Below are positions 56,370-64,000 of a stretch of DNA of 64,000 nt, piece by piece; position 1 is the first letter of the stretch, and every line of letters begins with the position of its first letter. The stretch is from contig NZ_JADKYR010000003.1 of NCBI RefSeq assembly GCF_015354335.1, positions 641,508 to 705,507 on the forward strand, written 5' to 3'. The translations under genes and the position numbers were made by a program. Below the pieces are notes generated by a model. It searched no databases, was not told where the DNA came from, and saw only the letters and a list, made by a program, of their open reading frames with translations. Source of the DNA: Methylophilus sp. 13. Lineage in GTDB: Bacteria > Pseudomonadota > Gammaproteobacteria > Burkholderiales > Methylophilaceae.

Positions 56370-57125
56370 CTACGAAAGCTGACGTTGCAACAAACTCAGC
56401 ATGGCGCTATCCCCGGAAACGCCACTGCAGTAAACCGTCAAACCCGCCGCACTTGCCTGCTCGGCAATACGGGCATGGTTAACAAACAAAGGCGTGGCTT
56501 GCAGCCAGGCTGCATCCTGCGCCAGGTCGAGCAAAAAGCGCAAAGCCTCACTGCTAGTCACGACGATACCCTGCAATTTGCCTTCATCATAAGCCTGCGC
56601 CAGCACTTGTGCACTGCTTTGCGGATTGACGCGGCGGTAACATTCACCAAACACGACCTCCGCCCCGCGCTGTTTCAAGGTCTCGGCCAGTACTTCGCGT
56701 CCGCCCACCCCGCGCACAATCAACACACGCTGCCGTTGCATCACCTGCAATGGCTCCAGTGCCAATAGAGACTCACTATCAAACCGGTCTTGCGGGATCA
56801 GCACCTGTGTAATGCCAAACGCCTGCAAACTGGCTGCAGTCGTTGGGCCAATCGCGGCAAACTTGAGGCTGGGTGGGATGCCTGCCTGCTGCAGTAAAGG
56901 CATGCCATGTTGCACGGCATTGCTGCTGATAAAAATGACCCAGTCAAACTGGGCCAAGGGCGTGATGGCTTGATCAAAGCCACTGAGATCAGGCAATGCC
57001 TGAATATCCAGCAGCGGAAACGAGATCACCGCACCGCCGGCGGCCTCAATGGCGGCCGTTAGCTTGGTCGCTTGCTCGGGGGGGCGCGTGACGGCAATCC
57101 AGCGTCCGGCCAACGGCAGGGTCAT
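56370..57125 (-). CDS. hemD: Uroporphyrinogen-III synthase
   Basis: HemD closes hydroxymethylbilane with inversion of ring D, giving uroporphyrinogen III for heme and siroheme. The family is poorly conserved, but [41 protein letters not shown] and [17 protein letters not shown] match. The C-terminal [16 protein letters not shown] repeats this fold. It overlaps hemC by 4 nt, so the two sequential enzymes are coupled. Confidence 0.94.
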   Translation of the reverse strand: MTLPLAGRWIAVTRPPEQATKLTAAIEAAGGAVISFPLLDIQALPDLSGFDQAITPLAQFDWVIFISSNAVQHGMPLLQQAGIPPSLKFAAIGPTTAASLQAFGITQVLIPQDRFDSESLLALEPLQVMQRQRVLIVRGVGGREVLAETLKQRGAEVVFGECYRRVNPQSSAQVLAQAYDEGKLQGIVVTSSEALRFLLDLAQDAAWLQATPLFVNHARIAEQASAAGLTVYCSGVSGDSAMLSLLQRQLS

Positions 57126-58066
57126 TTTATGCCATCCAGCAATGCCAGAATCTTGTCTGCACCGCGCGCCACCAATTGCAGGGCCAGTTGCTGACCCAGT
57201 TTTTCAGCCTCTGCTGCGGATCCCGTGACGGTCTCTTTCAGCATTTGCTGGCCATCCACGCTGGCGACAAATCCCTGCATGGTGATAGTGTCATTTTGCT
57301 TGGTGGCATAAGCGCCCAGCGGCACCGTGCAACTCCCCGCCAATGCGCGGCTAAAGCCACGCTCGGCCAGCACGCAAAGCTCGGTGTCGGGGTGATTAAG
57401 CGGTGCCAGAATGGTTTTCAAATCCGTCCGCGCGGCATTGATCTCAATGCCCAAGGCACCCTGACCCACTGCCGGAATGCTCTCTTGCGGAGAAATAAAC
57501 TGGCGGATGCGATGACCCAATTCGAGACGGATCAATCCAGCCGCCGCCAGAATAATCGCGGCATATTGGCCTTCGTCCAGCTTGCGTAACCGGGTTTGCA
57601 GGTTACCGCGCAAGGATTCAATCTTGAGTGTGGGGAAACGCGCCTGTAACTGGCTTTGCCTGCGTAAACTGGAGGTGCCCACCACACTGCCAGCGGGCAG
57701 GTCATCCAGGCGGGCATAGTCATTGGAGACAAACGCATCGCGCGGGTCCTCGCGCTCGCCCGTCGCCACCAGCGTAAAGCCTTCCGGCAGGTGCATGGGC
57801 ACATCTTTCATGCTGTGCACAGCCAAATCGGCACGACCATCTGCCAGCGCGTTTTCAAGCTCTTTGACAAACAGGCCTTTACCGCCAATTCTCGATAACG
57901 GCGAATCCAGAATTTGATCGCCCATGGTCGTCATGCCCAAAATACTGACGTCGCATTGTGGATACAAGGCCTGTAATCTGGCCTGGATGTGCTTGGCCTG
58001 CCACATGGCAAGTGCGCTTTCGCGGGAGGCAATGACCAACTTGGCGGGGGAGTTCAGTGTGCTCAA
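57122..58066 (-). CDS. hemC: Hydroxymethylbilane synthase
   Basis: HemC polymerises four porphobilinogens onto a dipyrromethane cofactor. The cofactor-binding Cys is in [49 protein letters not shown] and [16 protein letters not shown] are the conserved phosphate and substrate blocks. Length 314 is standard. It heads a hemC-hemD operon that faces away from the MscS-like gene. Confidence 0.97.
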   Translation of the reverse strand: MSTLNSPAKLVIASRESALAMWQAKHIQARLQALYPQCDVSILGMTTMGDQILDSPLSRIGGKGLFVKELENALADGRADLAVHSMKDVPMHLPEGFTLVATGEREDPRDAFVSNDYARLDDLPAGSVVGTSSLRRQSQLQARFPTLKIESLRGNLQTRLRKLDEGQYAAIILAAAGLIRLELGHRIRQFISPQESIPAVGQGALGIEINAARTDLKTILAPLNHPDTELCVLAERGFSRALAGSCTVPLGAYATKQNDTITMQGFVASVDGQQMLKETVTGSAAEAEKLGQQLALQLVARGADKILALLDGIK

Positions 58067-58258
58067 AATGAATAACCTGTGATGAAGTTAGCTGGATTAA
58101 GCTGCGCATTTTAACACGGCATGTCCAGATAGCCGCGCAAGCAGCGGAGATGAACCTTTGAGCCACAAGGGAGTCGGATTGAGTTATGCTGAGCATTCGG
58201 CAAACACCTCAAGTGGCGATAAAAGTCATGCTTTTAAACATAAAGAGGAGGACTACTC

Positions 58259-58930
58259 ATGCAGTACCAAATCGAAATTTTTCTTTCTTCTCTCAATCAA
58301 TTCTGGATCGAACTCGTACATTTTGTGCCCAAATTACTGGCGGCCATGGTGATCCTGTTTTTTGGCTGGCTGGTAGCCAAAGCAGTCCGGTTGGGCGTAA
58401 AGCGTATTCTGGAACTCTCGCATTTTGATACCTTTGCGCAAAAATCTGGCCTGGAAGCCTTTATGCGTAGCGCCAATTACAAAGTGAGCCTGAGCGGCAT
58501 TATCAGCCAGGTGGTGTATTGGCTGGTGATTCTGCTGTTTGTCATTACCGGTGCCAATTCGCTGGGCCTGAGTGAAGTGGCCGCCCTGTTAAAAGAACTG
58601 GCCAGCTATCTGCCACACATCATTGTGGCGATTTTGGTCGTGATCTTTGGGACGCTATTTGCCCGCTTTATCAATCGCCTGGTGTTTGCCTGGCTGCACA
58701 GCATCAAATTTGATCAGGCACTGGTAATCAGCACTTCGGCCGAGTATTGCATCCAGATCCTGGCGATTTTCATCGCACTGGAGCAATTAGGCATCGGCAT
58801 GCAGCTGATACATTCATTATTTGTGATTGTGTTTGGCGCGGTGTTTTTAGCGCTAGCCATCGCCTTTGGTCTGGGTGGCCGTGATTGGGCCGCAAAAGTA
58901 ATAGACCAGGCGCAACAGAAGAAAAAATAG
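58259..58930 (+). CDS. MscS-like membrane protein with conserved TM-helix repeats
   Basis: This 223-residue protein has about five helices. It contains the TM-helix pattern seen at the start of small mechanosensitive channel relatives: LPKLLAAMVILFFGWLVAKAV, and again YLPHIIVAILVVIFGTLFARFI. The C-terminus ends with AIAFGLGGRDWAAKVIDQ, which is the pore-lining helix region of MscS-like proteins. The beta domain that would follow is missing, so this is a short form. A pressure-sensing role is possible but unproven. GAGGAG precedes the ATG. Confidence 0.82.
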   Translation: MQYQIEIFLSSLNQFWIELVHFVPKLLAAMVILFFGWLVAKAVRLGVKRILELSHFDTFAQKSGLEAFMRSANYKVSLSGIISQVVYWLVILLFVITGANSLGLSEVAALLKELASYLPHIIVAILVVIFGTLFARFINRLVFAWLHSIKFDQALVISTSAEYCIQILAIFIALEQLGIGMQLIHSLFVIVFGAVFLALAIAFGLGGRDWAAKVIDQAQQKKK

Positions 58931-58938
58931 CGGCATAC

Positions 58939-58957
58939 GGCCACTGCTTAAGTGGCC
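58939..58957. terminator. Small hairpin between convergent MscS-like gene and algR
   Basis: GGCCACT and AGTGGCC form a 7-bp stem with a 5-nt loop overlapping the algR stop codon. The T run is poor, so termination is uncertain. Confidence 0.35.
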
Positions 58958-59694
58958 TTAATGATGTGCTGGTGACGGCGGCTGACCATCAGGGTCTCGG
59001 GAATACCCTTAAGCAAGACCACCCAGGCTGCCTCACCCGCCTCATCGCCCTCGGTCATGCGTTGTTTTTCAAAGCCGCTGATGGCTGCGCGTGCCACTAA
59101 TGCGTTGCGGTGTATGCGGACGAACAGATCGGGATAACTTTGCTCCAGCTGCGTGAGCGAGCCCTCGAGTAAATAACTTTTTTCGCGCGTGCGCACGGTG
59201 ATGTATTTAAGCTCAGCGCGCAAATAAAGCACCTCGGCGATGGGCACCAGCATGATTTTGCCACGTTCGTGGATGCTTAAATGATCATGGGTTTGCTGCA
59301 AAGGCTGCAATGCTTGTGACTGCGCCGCTGGCAAAGGCTGCGCTTTGGCCAAGGCCGTTGCCAGGCGCTCACTTCGAATCGGTTTCAGCAAATAATCAAT
59401 GGCATTGAGATCAAAGGCTTGCAGCGCATAATGGTCATAAGCAGTGGTAAAAATCAGTTTGGGCGGCGTTGCCAAGCCGCGCAAATGCTGGGCCAGCTCA
59501 ATGCCATCCATCACGGGCATGCGGATATCCACCAGCACAATCTCGGCAGCGTGTTGCTGCAACAGCGATAATGCCTCCACGCCATTGGCTGCCTCACCAA
59601 CGATCTCATAACCACCGATATCCCCCACCAGGTCGCGCAAGCGCTGCCTGGCCAAGGGCTCGTCGTCTACAATCAACAGTCGCTGGCTAGCCAT
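58948..59694 (-). CDS. algR: LytTR-family response regulator AlgR
   Basis: AlgR-like regulators combine a receiver domain with a LytTR DNA-binding domain. The receiver has LLIVDDEPLARQRL, phosphorylation Asp in VDIRMPVMDGIEL, and the switch Lys in LLKPIRSERLA. The LytTR region starts near residue 135 with MLVPIAEVLYLRAELKYITVRTREKSYLLEGSL. ATG 59694 overlaps the algZ stop by 8 nt; the open frame upstream lies inside algZ. In Pseudomonas AlgR controls alginate and pili. The regulon here is unknown. Confidence 0.92.
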   Translation of the reverse strand: MASQRLLIVDDEPLARQRLRDLVGDIGGYEIVGEAANGVEALSLLQQHAAEIVLVDIRMPVMDGIELAQHLRGLATPPKLIFTTAYDHYALQAFDLNAIDYLLKPIRSERLATALAKAQPLPAAQSQALQPLQQTHDHLSIHERGKIMLVPIAEVLYLRAELKYITVRTREKSYLLEGSLTQLEQSYPDLFVRIHRNALVARAAISGFEKQRMTEGDEAGEAAWVVLLKGIPETLMVSRRHQHIIKAT

Positions 59695-60706
59695 GCACCA
59701 CCTCGGACAAGGGCCGTGTCGGGATGACGATTTCAACGATATACCGTTGATCCGCTTCGTACTGACGCAATTGCGCCTCAAGGTCGTAATGCAAGCGCAG
59801 GCGTTCACGAATGTTTTTGAGCGCCATTTTATTGCCACTCGCCCGGTTGCTTGGCGGGGGGAGCGGGTTGCTTATCCTTAACAGCAAGCTTTTGCCGCTG
59901 GGTTTGATCTCAATATGCACCACGCCGCCTTGCGGCTGCGGCTCAATGCCGTGATAAATAGCATTCTCAAGCAAAGGCTGCAAAATCAGCGGCGGAATCA
60001 TCATCTCTGGTGGCAGCTCAGACAATTGCCAGTCACATTGCAACCGTTCATCCAGACGCAGCTTTTCGATATTGAGGTATTGGTGGCACAAGGCAATTTC
60101 TTGCGATAACGGCACCAGGTCACGGTTATCCGCCATTAGCACGCGGAATAGTTCAGCCATATCCTCCAGCGCCGTTTCAGCACGCTGCGGCTGGCTGCGG
60201 ATCAATGACAAAGCTGCATTCAGGCTATTAAACAAAAAATGCGGGCGAATGCGCGCCTGCAAGGCCTGCAACCGGGCCTCGGCGATGGCAGGCGAATACG
60301 CCCGCTGCAGCAGATCGAGGTAATACAGGCACAGCAGGACATCGGCAGCAGAGAGCAACAGCACCTGACACCATTGCGCGGCACGCAAAGGCACAATCCA
60401 CACATGGTAGCCTTCCGTGGCCAATGCGGTCAGGCCAACCGCCAGCAGCACAATCCCTGCCAGGGCCGGGCGATATGCCCAGCGGCTCATCCACGGATAA
60501 GCCAGGGTCAGCGCCCCCATCACCAGCAACAATGGCGGCAGCCACTGGCTACTGATCTGCGTCAGTGCGTTTACCCAGGCGCTAATACTTGCGTCCGGCT
60601 GTCCATCGTAGACCACCAGCAACGCCAGCAAACACAGATGCAGCAACAGCACACGTAAGTGTATGCCCAGATTGCGGAAATTGGGAATGCGGCTAGTTTT
60701 ACGCAC
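59687..60706 (-). CDS. algZ: LytS/AlgZ-type sensor histidine kinase
   Basis: This 339-residue kinase of the His-kinase family 5 type has about four to five membrane helices in its first 150 residues. The phosphorylated His lies in RIRPHFLFNSLNAALSLI. The ATP-binding N box is in LILQPLLENAIYHGIEPQ, and a later region (ASGNKMALKNIRERLRLHY) completes the catalytic domain. It is followed by algR with an 8-nt overlap. It is divergent from argH. The stimulus is unknown. Confidence 0.92.
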   Translation of the reverse strand: MRKTSRIPNFRNLGIHLRVLLLHLCLLALLVVYDGQPDASISAWVNALTQISSQWLPPLLLVMGALTLAYPWMSRWAYRPALAGIVLLAVGLTALATEGYHVWIVPLRAAQWCQVLLLSAADVLLCLYYLDLLQRAYSPAIAEARLQALQARIRPHFLFNSLNAALSLIRSQPQRAETALEDMAELFRVLMADNRDLVPLSQEIALCHQYLNIEKLRLDERLQCDWQLSELPPEMMIPPLILQPLLENAIYHGIEPQPQGGVVHIEIKPSGKSLLLRISNPLPPPSNRASGNKMALKNIRERLRLHYDLEAQLRQYEADQRYIVEIVIPTRPLSEVVHG

Positions 60707-60796
60707 AGCGTGATGTTCATTTATAATGTGGCTCCAGCATCATAAGTATTCAGCGCCTCTCGCGCAAGCCAGCCTTATTGGCAGAAAGAATTTGTT

Positions 60797-62215
60797 TTGA
60801 CCGCACCCAAACCGACACCCCAGTCTTCTTTGCATCAAAAAGACCAAGCCTGGTCCGGCCGCTTCAATGAGCCGGTCGCAGAACTGGTCAAACGTTATAC
60901 GGCCTCGGTCGATTTTGACAAACGCCTGGCCAGGTTTGATATTGAAGGCTCGATTGCCCACGCCACCATGCTCGGCGCGCAAGGCATCATTTCGGCGCAA
61001 GATGTAGAAGAGATCAAACGCGGCCTGGGCGAGATTCTGGCGGAGATTGAAGCCGGACAATTTGAATGGCTGCTTGATCTTGAAGACGTACACCTGAATA
61101 TCGAAAAACGCCTTACCGAGAAAATCGGCGATGCTGGCAAACGCCTGCACACCGGCCGTTCACGTAATGACCAGGTTGCCACCGATGTGCGCCTGTGGTT
61201 GCGTAGTGTGGTCGATGACACCCTTACCGGCATCCGCGCCCTGCAAAAGTCATTGCTAGATTTGGCCGAAAAGAACGCTGCCACCATCATGCCTGGCTTT
61301 ACCCATCTGCAAGTCGCGCAACCGGTGACCTTTGGCCACCACCTGATGGCCTATTTTGAAATGCTCAACCGCGATGCCGAGCGCTTTGCCGATGCCCGCA
61401 AGCGGATCAACCGCCTGCCCTTGGGCGCTGCCGCACTGGCGGGCACCAGCTACCCGATCAAGCGCGAGCTGGTGGCCGAACTGCTGGGGTTTGACAGCGT
61501 ATGCCAGAACTCGCTCGATGCCGTGTCTGACCGCGACTTTGCCATTGAATTTAATGCCGCTGCCTCGTTGCTCATGATGCACTTGTCGCGCTTCTCCGAA
61601 GAGCTGATTCTATGGATGAGTCCACGTTTCGGCTTTATTGATATTGCCGACCGCTTCTGTACCGGCTCGTCTATCATGCCGCAGAAGAAAAACCCGGATG
61701 TGCCAGAACTGGTGCGTGGCAAAACCGGCCGCGTCTATGGCCATTTAATCGGGCTGTTGACTCTGATGAAAGGCCAGCCACTGGCCTACAACAAAGACAA
61801 CCAGGAAGACAAAGAGCCTTTGTTTGACGTGGCCGACACCTTGCTGGTGACCTTGCAGATTTATGCCGATATGCTGCGCGGCATCACCGTCAAGGCCGAC
61901 AATATGCGCCAGGCGGCATTGGAAGGTTTTGCCACCGCCACCGACCTCGCCGATTACCTGGTGAAAAAAGGCATGCCGTTCCGCGATGCGCACGAAGTCG
62001 TCGCGCATGCCGTCAAAGCGGGTGTGGAGTCTGGCCGCGACCTGGCCGAATTCAGCCTGTCTGAGTTACAAGCATTTAGCAGCACCATCAGCGACGACGT
62101 GTTTGAAGTGCTGACGCTCGAAGGCTCCGTCGCCAGCCGCAACCACACCGGCGGCACCGCCCCAGAACAAGTGCGCCGTGCCATTGCACAAGCCAGAGTA
62201 CAGTTAGGGCACTGA
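60797..62215 (+). CDS. argH: Argininosuccinate lyase
   Basis: ArgH splits argininosuccinate into arginine and fumarate, the last step of arginine synthesis. The family signature [16 protein letters not shown] is intact, with [13 protein letters not shown] at the start and [18 protein letters not shown] for substrate binding. Length is 472 if TTG 60797 is the start. No in-frame ATG lies before the conserved region, and AGAAAG is found upstream, so a TTG start is likely. It overlaps the next gene by one base (TGATG). Confidence 0.97.
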   Translation: MTAPKPTPQSSLHQKDQAWSGRFNEPVAELVKRYTASVDFDKRLARFDIEGSIAHATMLGAQGIISAQDVEEIKRGLGEILAEIEAGQFEWLLDLEDVHLNIEKRLTEKIGDAGKRLHTGRSRNDQVATDVRLWLRSVVDDTLTGIRALQKSLLDLAEKNAATIMPGFTHLQVAQPVTFGHHLMAYFEMLNRDAERFADARKRINRLPLGAAALAGTSYPIKRELVAELLGFDSVCQNSLDAVSDRDFAIEFNAAASLLMMHLSRFSEELILWMSPRFGFIDIADRFCTGSSIMPQKKNPDVPELVRGKTGRVYGHLIGLLTLMKGQPLAYNKDNQEDKEPLFDVADTLLVTLQIYADMLRGITVKADNMRQAALEGFATATDLADYLVKKGMPFRDAHEVVAHAVKAGVESGRDLAEFSLSELQAFSSTISDDVFEVLTLEGSVASRNHTGGTAPEQVRRAIAQARVQLGH

Positions 62216-62949
62216 TGATCCTCCGCCACCCTCACCAATGGAATCTCAGATCATACTTGGTGATGATGGCGGGCTTGATGATTGTCATTGGCGTGATGCT
62301 CCGGCTATTTAACCATCCCGTACAGGCCGCGTTTGGCATCGCCAATCCCAAGCAAGAGCAATCCATGCTCTGGCCCTTGCTACCCGGTGAAAGCGTCAAC
62401 AGCCTCGCCGCCAAACTGTACCCGCAAAGCCCCGTCCTCCAGCAACGCTTTGTGCAGCAATCACTCACGCTGAGCCGCAGCCGCGGCATCCTGCTCAAGG
62501 CCGACCAAGCGGCCAAGTCCGCGCAACTCATCGCGGTGCCCAATGCGCAAACCCTGCATACCATCACCCACCGCATTAAAAAAGCCGATGAAATCGATCC
62601 GCAAACCTTTGTCACACCCGGCCTGGTAATGAGTGTGCAACTCTCGCAAGGCGCACAACACCGTTCGGGTTGGCATTTGCCTCAGCTGTCGCTGCCAAGC
62701 GTGCGCCTGCCAGAATTACCGGCACTTAAAGGCTATTCCTTCTCGGTGGATCATTTAACGCGCCGTGTCATGGCCGTGAGAACGCATGTGGTAGACACCT
62801 ACCAGGCTAATGCAACAGCGATTGCTAACACCCCGCTCAGCAAGCTTTATCAAACACCGCAATTGGCGGTGATTGTATTGAGTGCGCTATTGTTGCTGGT
62901 GTTGAGTTTGGTTTGGGGTGTTTTGGAAGAGCGGCGGCCTAAGCGGTAA
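62215..62949 (+). CDS. Membrane-anchored protein of unknown function downstream of argH
   Basis: This 244-residue protein has a helix at each end: LVMMAGLMIVIGVMLRLF near the N-terminus and QLAVIVLSALLLLVLSLVWGVL near the C-terminus. The intervening part would be periplasmic. It contains MLWPLLPGESVNSLAAKLYPQSPVLQQRFVQQ, which resembles the LysM-type or FimV-like GxSxxxLAxxxY pattern, but this is weak. I do not recognise the family. It is translationally coupled to argH through a one-base overlap; that may be only positional. Confidence 0.7.
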   Translation: MILRHPHQWNLRSYLVMMAGLMIVIGVMLRLFNHPVQAAFGIANPKQEQSMLWPLLPGESVNSLAAKLYPQSPVLQQRFVQQSLTLSRSRGILLKADQAAKSAQLIAVPNAQTLHTITHRIKKADEIDPQTFVTPGLVMSVQLSQGAQHRSGWHLPQLSLPSVRLPELPALKGYSFSVDHLTRRVMAVRTHVVDTYQANATAIANTPLSKLYQTPQLAVIVLSALLLLVLSLVWGVLEERRPKR

Positions 62950-62962
62950 CCTTTGCATTACA

Positions 62963-63488
62963 TTCTTTTTCGCCTTGATGGCGAGTTACTTTCTGTTGCT
63001 TGCCCCACAGAAAGTAACCAAAGAAGACGGCACCCAGCCATCACGGCCTGACGGCTGCCTTGCGTTGCTCAACAAAGTGGGCGTCCATCGAAACTCGCCC
63101 TAGCAGCTTGCACACTACGCAAGCTGCCGCGGAACTCGAACAGCCGATGGTCGACATCACCCACTTCGTCTCCGCTACTCAGCGTGATGGGATGGGATTG
63201 ATCTCGTCAAAGTCACACTGTTGAAGTTTGGACGGTTGGAAAACACCAATTCTTTTATTCAATCCGCCAACGGTGGCAGTCGCATGGTGTTCCGGGGCCC
63301 CTATCTGACGCGCCGAGTAGCGCAGGCAAAACAAGAATAAAGGGAGCGACTGTTCGAGTCCCGCAGCAGCTCACGTATTTTGTGAGCTGCCAGGTCGAGT
63401 TTCGTGACCGCTTGTTTTGGTGAGCAACGCAGGAAACAAGCGTAAGCTAGGGTGCACTTTCTTTTGGTTACTTTATCTTTGTGCAAGC
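62963..63488. repeat. Repeat element with inverted ends, interrupted by an IS
   Basis: The left end contains a hairpin with perfect 11-bp arms GTTACTTTCTG (62985-62995) and CAGAAAGTAAC (63008-63018). It is followed by CAAAGAAGACGGCACCC. The right end, read in reverse, gives GCTTGCACAAAGATAAAGTAACC and AAAAGAAAGTGCACCC, an inverted copy of the left end. The right hairpin is broken after GTGCAAGC at 63488. Sequences of this kind are widespread intergenic repeats in beta- and gammaproteobacteria; short ORFs across them (for example TFFFALMASYFLLLAPQKVTKEDG) are usually spurious calls. No gene is supported between 62950 and 63551. Confidence 0.68.
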
Positions 63489-64000
63489 TGTATAGACCGG
63501 AGACATAGGTGACACATGTATTAGGACATGGTTGACACATTAATGTGTTTTTCATGTTTGTGTAAAGTAGATGGTTTCGCAATGATGGTGCGCATAAAAG
63601 ACATCATAAACACCATCCTCATCATGGCGAGGTCGAATCGCCACTTCATGCCTGTGTAAGGCACTGGATACCTTGAATCTCTTTCCCTTGTATCTCAACT
63701 CACCATTCCACTTCACTGTGACCACCTCATCATCGGGTCCATACTCAATCTCAGGTAGTCTGGATGGAAACGCTCTCGGGCTGGGGCGATAGCGGCTGAT
63801 GGGTGTATCCAATGCAATCGCTTCGTGTGGGCGCTCGTGGTTATATACACGACGCCAATCATCAAATGCGGTTTGAACCTGATTGAGTGAGTTAAAGCTG
63901 CGGCCATTGAGCACCTCTGCTTTGAGCGTACGGTGGAACCGTTCATCTTTACCATTGGTCTGTGGGTGATAGGGACGGCTATGGCTAATACGTATGCCTA
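63489..64000 (-). mobile_element. IS481-type insertion sequence, one end only
   Basis: The element appears to begin at TGTATAGACCGGAGACATAG (63489), just where the host repeat breaks off. Short direct repeats TGACACAT occur twice in the terminal 60 nt, as is usual near transposase-binding ends. The other end, and so the target duplication, lies beyond the window. Confidence 0.75.
63552..64000 (-). CDS. IS481-family transposase, C-terminal part
   Basis: The reading frame is open from the right edge of the window and ends at 63552, giving the last 148 or so residues. The visible DDE integrase end is GIRISHSRPYHPQTNGKDER, where the final Glu is the third catalytic acid. RVYNHERPHEAIALDTPISRY is the IS481/IS3-type integrase core. 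The tail VTVKWNGELRYKGKRFKVS is the usual C-terminal beta domain. The N-terminus is outside the window, so intactness is unknown. Confidence 0.88.
   Translation of the reverse strand, partial: GIRISHSRPYHPQTNGKDERFHRTLKAEVLNGRSFNSLNQVQTAFDDWRRVYNHERPHEAIALDTPISRYRPSPRAFPSRLPEIEYGPDDEVVTVKWNGELRYKGKRFKVSSALHRHEVAIRPRHDEDGVYDVFYAHHHCETIYFTQT

Noticed and set aside
62918..63103. 61-codon ORF with TFFFALMASYFLLLAPQKVTKEDG
   Set aside because: This is the typical spurious translation of a widespread intergenic repeat and starts inside the preceding gene in another frame.
63301..63582. 93-codon minus-strand ORF across the repeat and IS end
   Set aside because: It spans the junction of two unrelated elements and has no start signal.

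Overview
The window reads as a chromosomal segment of a methylotrophic betaproteobacterium, most likely Methylophilaceae (Methylophilus, Methylovorus or Methylotenera type). This rests on protein style and gene order, not on a database search. The pointers are a stand-alone pqqA gene (PQQ is the cofactor of methanol dehydrogenase), a cupredoxin of the methylamine-utilisation type beside a DUF3034 barrel, a PEP-CTERM protein, and betaproteobacterial gene orders such as gatCAB divergent from mreBCD-mrdA-rodA, and hemCD near algZR and argH.

Layout. 1-3.4 kb: a heavy-metal RND efflux operon (czcC-czcB-czcA, the last cut by the window edge). 3.5-5.6 kb: nudB, nadA and a HIT protein. 5.7-12.1 kb: a second, HAE1-type RND pump with adaptor and outer-membrane channel, headed by its own TetR gene whose putative operator fills the promoter spacer. 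12.2-19.1 kb: yaeQ, two tandem small secreted paralogues sharing a KRPY motif, a small membrane protein, a CorA-like protein, thiC with its TPP riboswitch, a four-helix membrane protein behind a strong promoter-operator, and a 35-residue Cys/His-rich exported peptide. 19.1-22.4 kb: gatCAB. 22.5-32.4 kb: a cell-shape and lipoate block (mreBCD, mrdA, rodA, rlpA, dacA, ybeD, lipB, lipA). 32.4-37.7 kb: gshA-gshB, dadA, a bestrophin-like channel and msrB.

37.8-45.1 kb: an apparent operon of a 23-codon ORF, an OhrR-like regulator and a periplasmic catalase-related protein. It is followed by a globin lipoprotein / cupredoxin / GGDEF-EAL operon divergent from a DUF3034 barrel gene, a cysteine-containing exported protein, and the orphan pqqA. 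45.3-55.6 kb: envelope and phospholipid genes. These are a glycosidase-like/WaaP-kinase-like fusion, an LtaS-type transferase, a small membrane protein, and an ArsR-headed operon for lysophospholipid uptake and reacylation (aas, lplT) that ends in a possible LRAT-like hydrolase. 55.7-62.9 kb: a PEP-CTERM protein, hemC-hemD, an MscS-like membrane protein, algZ-algR, argH and a two-helix membrane protein. 63-64 kb: a repeat element with inverted ends, interrupted by an IS481-type insertion sequence that runs out of the window.

Most of the DNA is ordinary core genome. The less familiar material is the KRPY pair, the small exported or very short peptides, the micropeptide-OhrR-catalase operon, the globin/cupredoxin/EAL/DUF3034 module, the glycosidase-kinase fusion, and the ArsR-controlled phospholipid-repair operon. 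Two regulator genes (tetR and arsR) have palindromes lying inside or against their promoters, which affects start-codon choice. I saw no tRNA, rRNA or CRISPR array.
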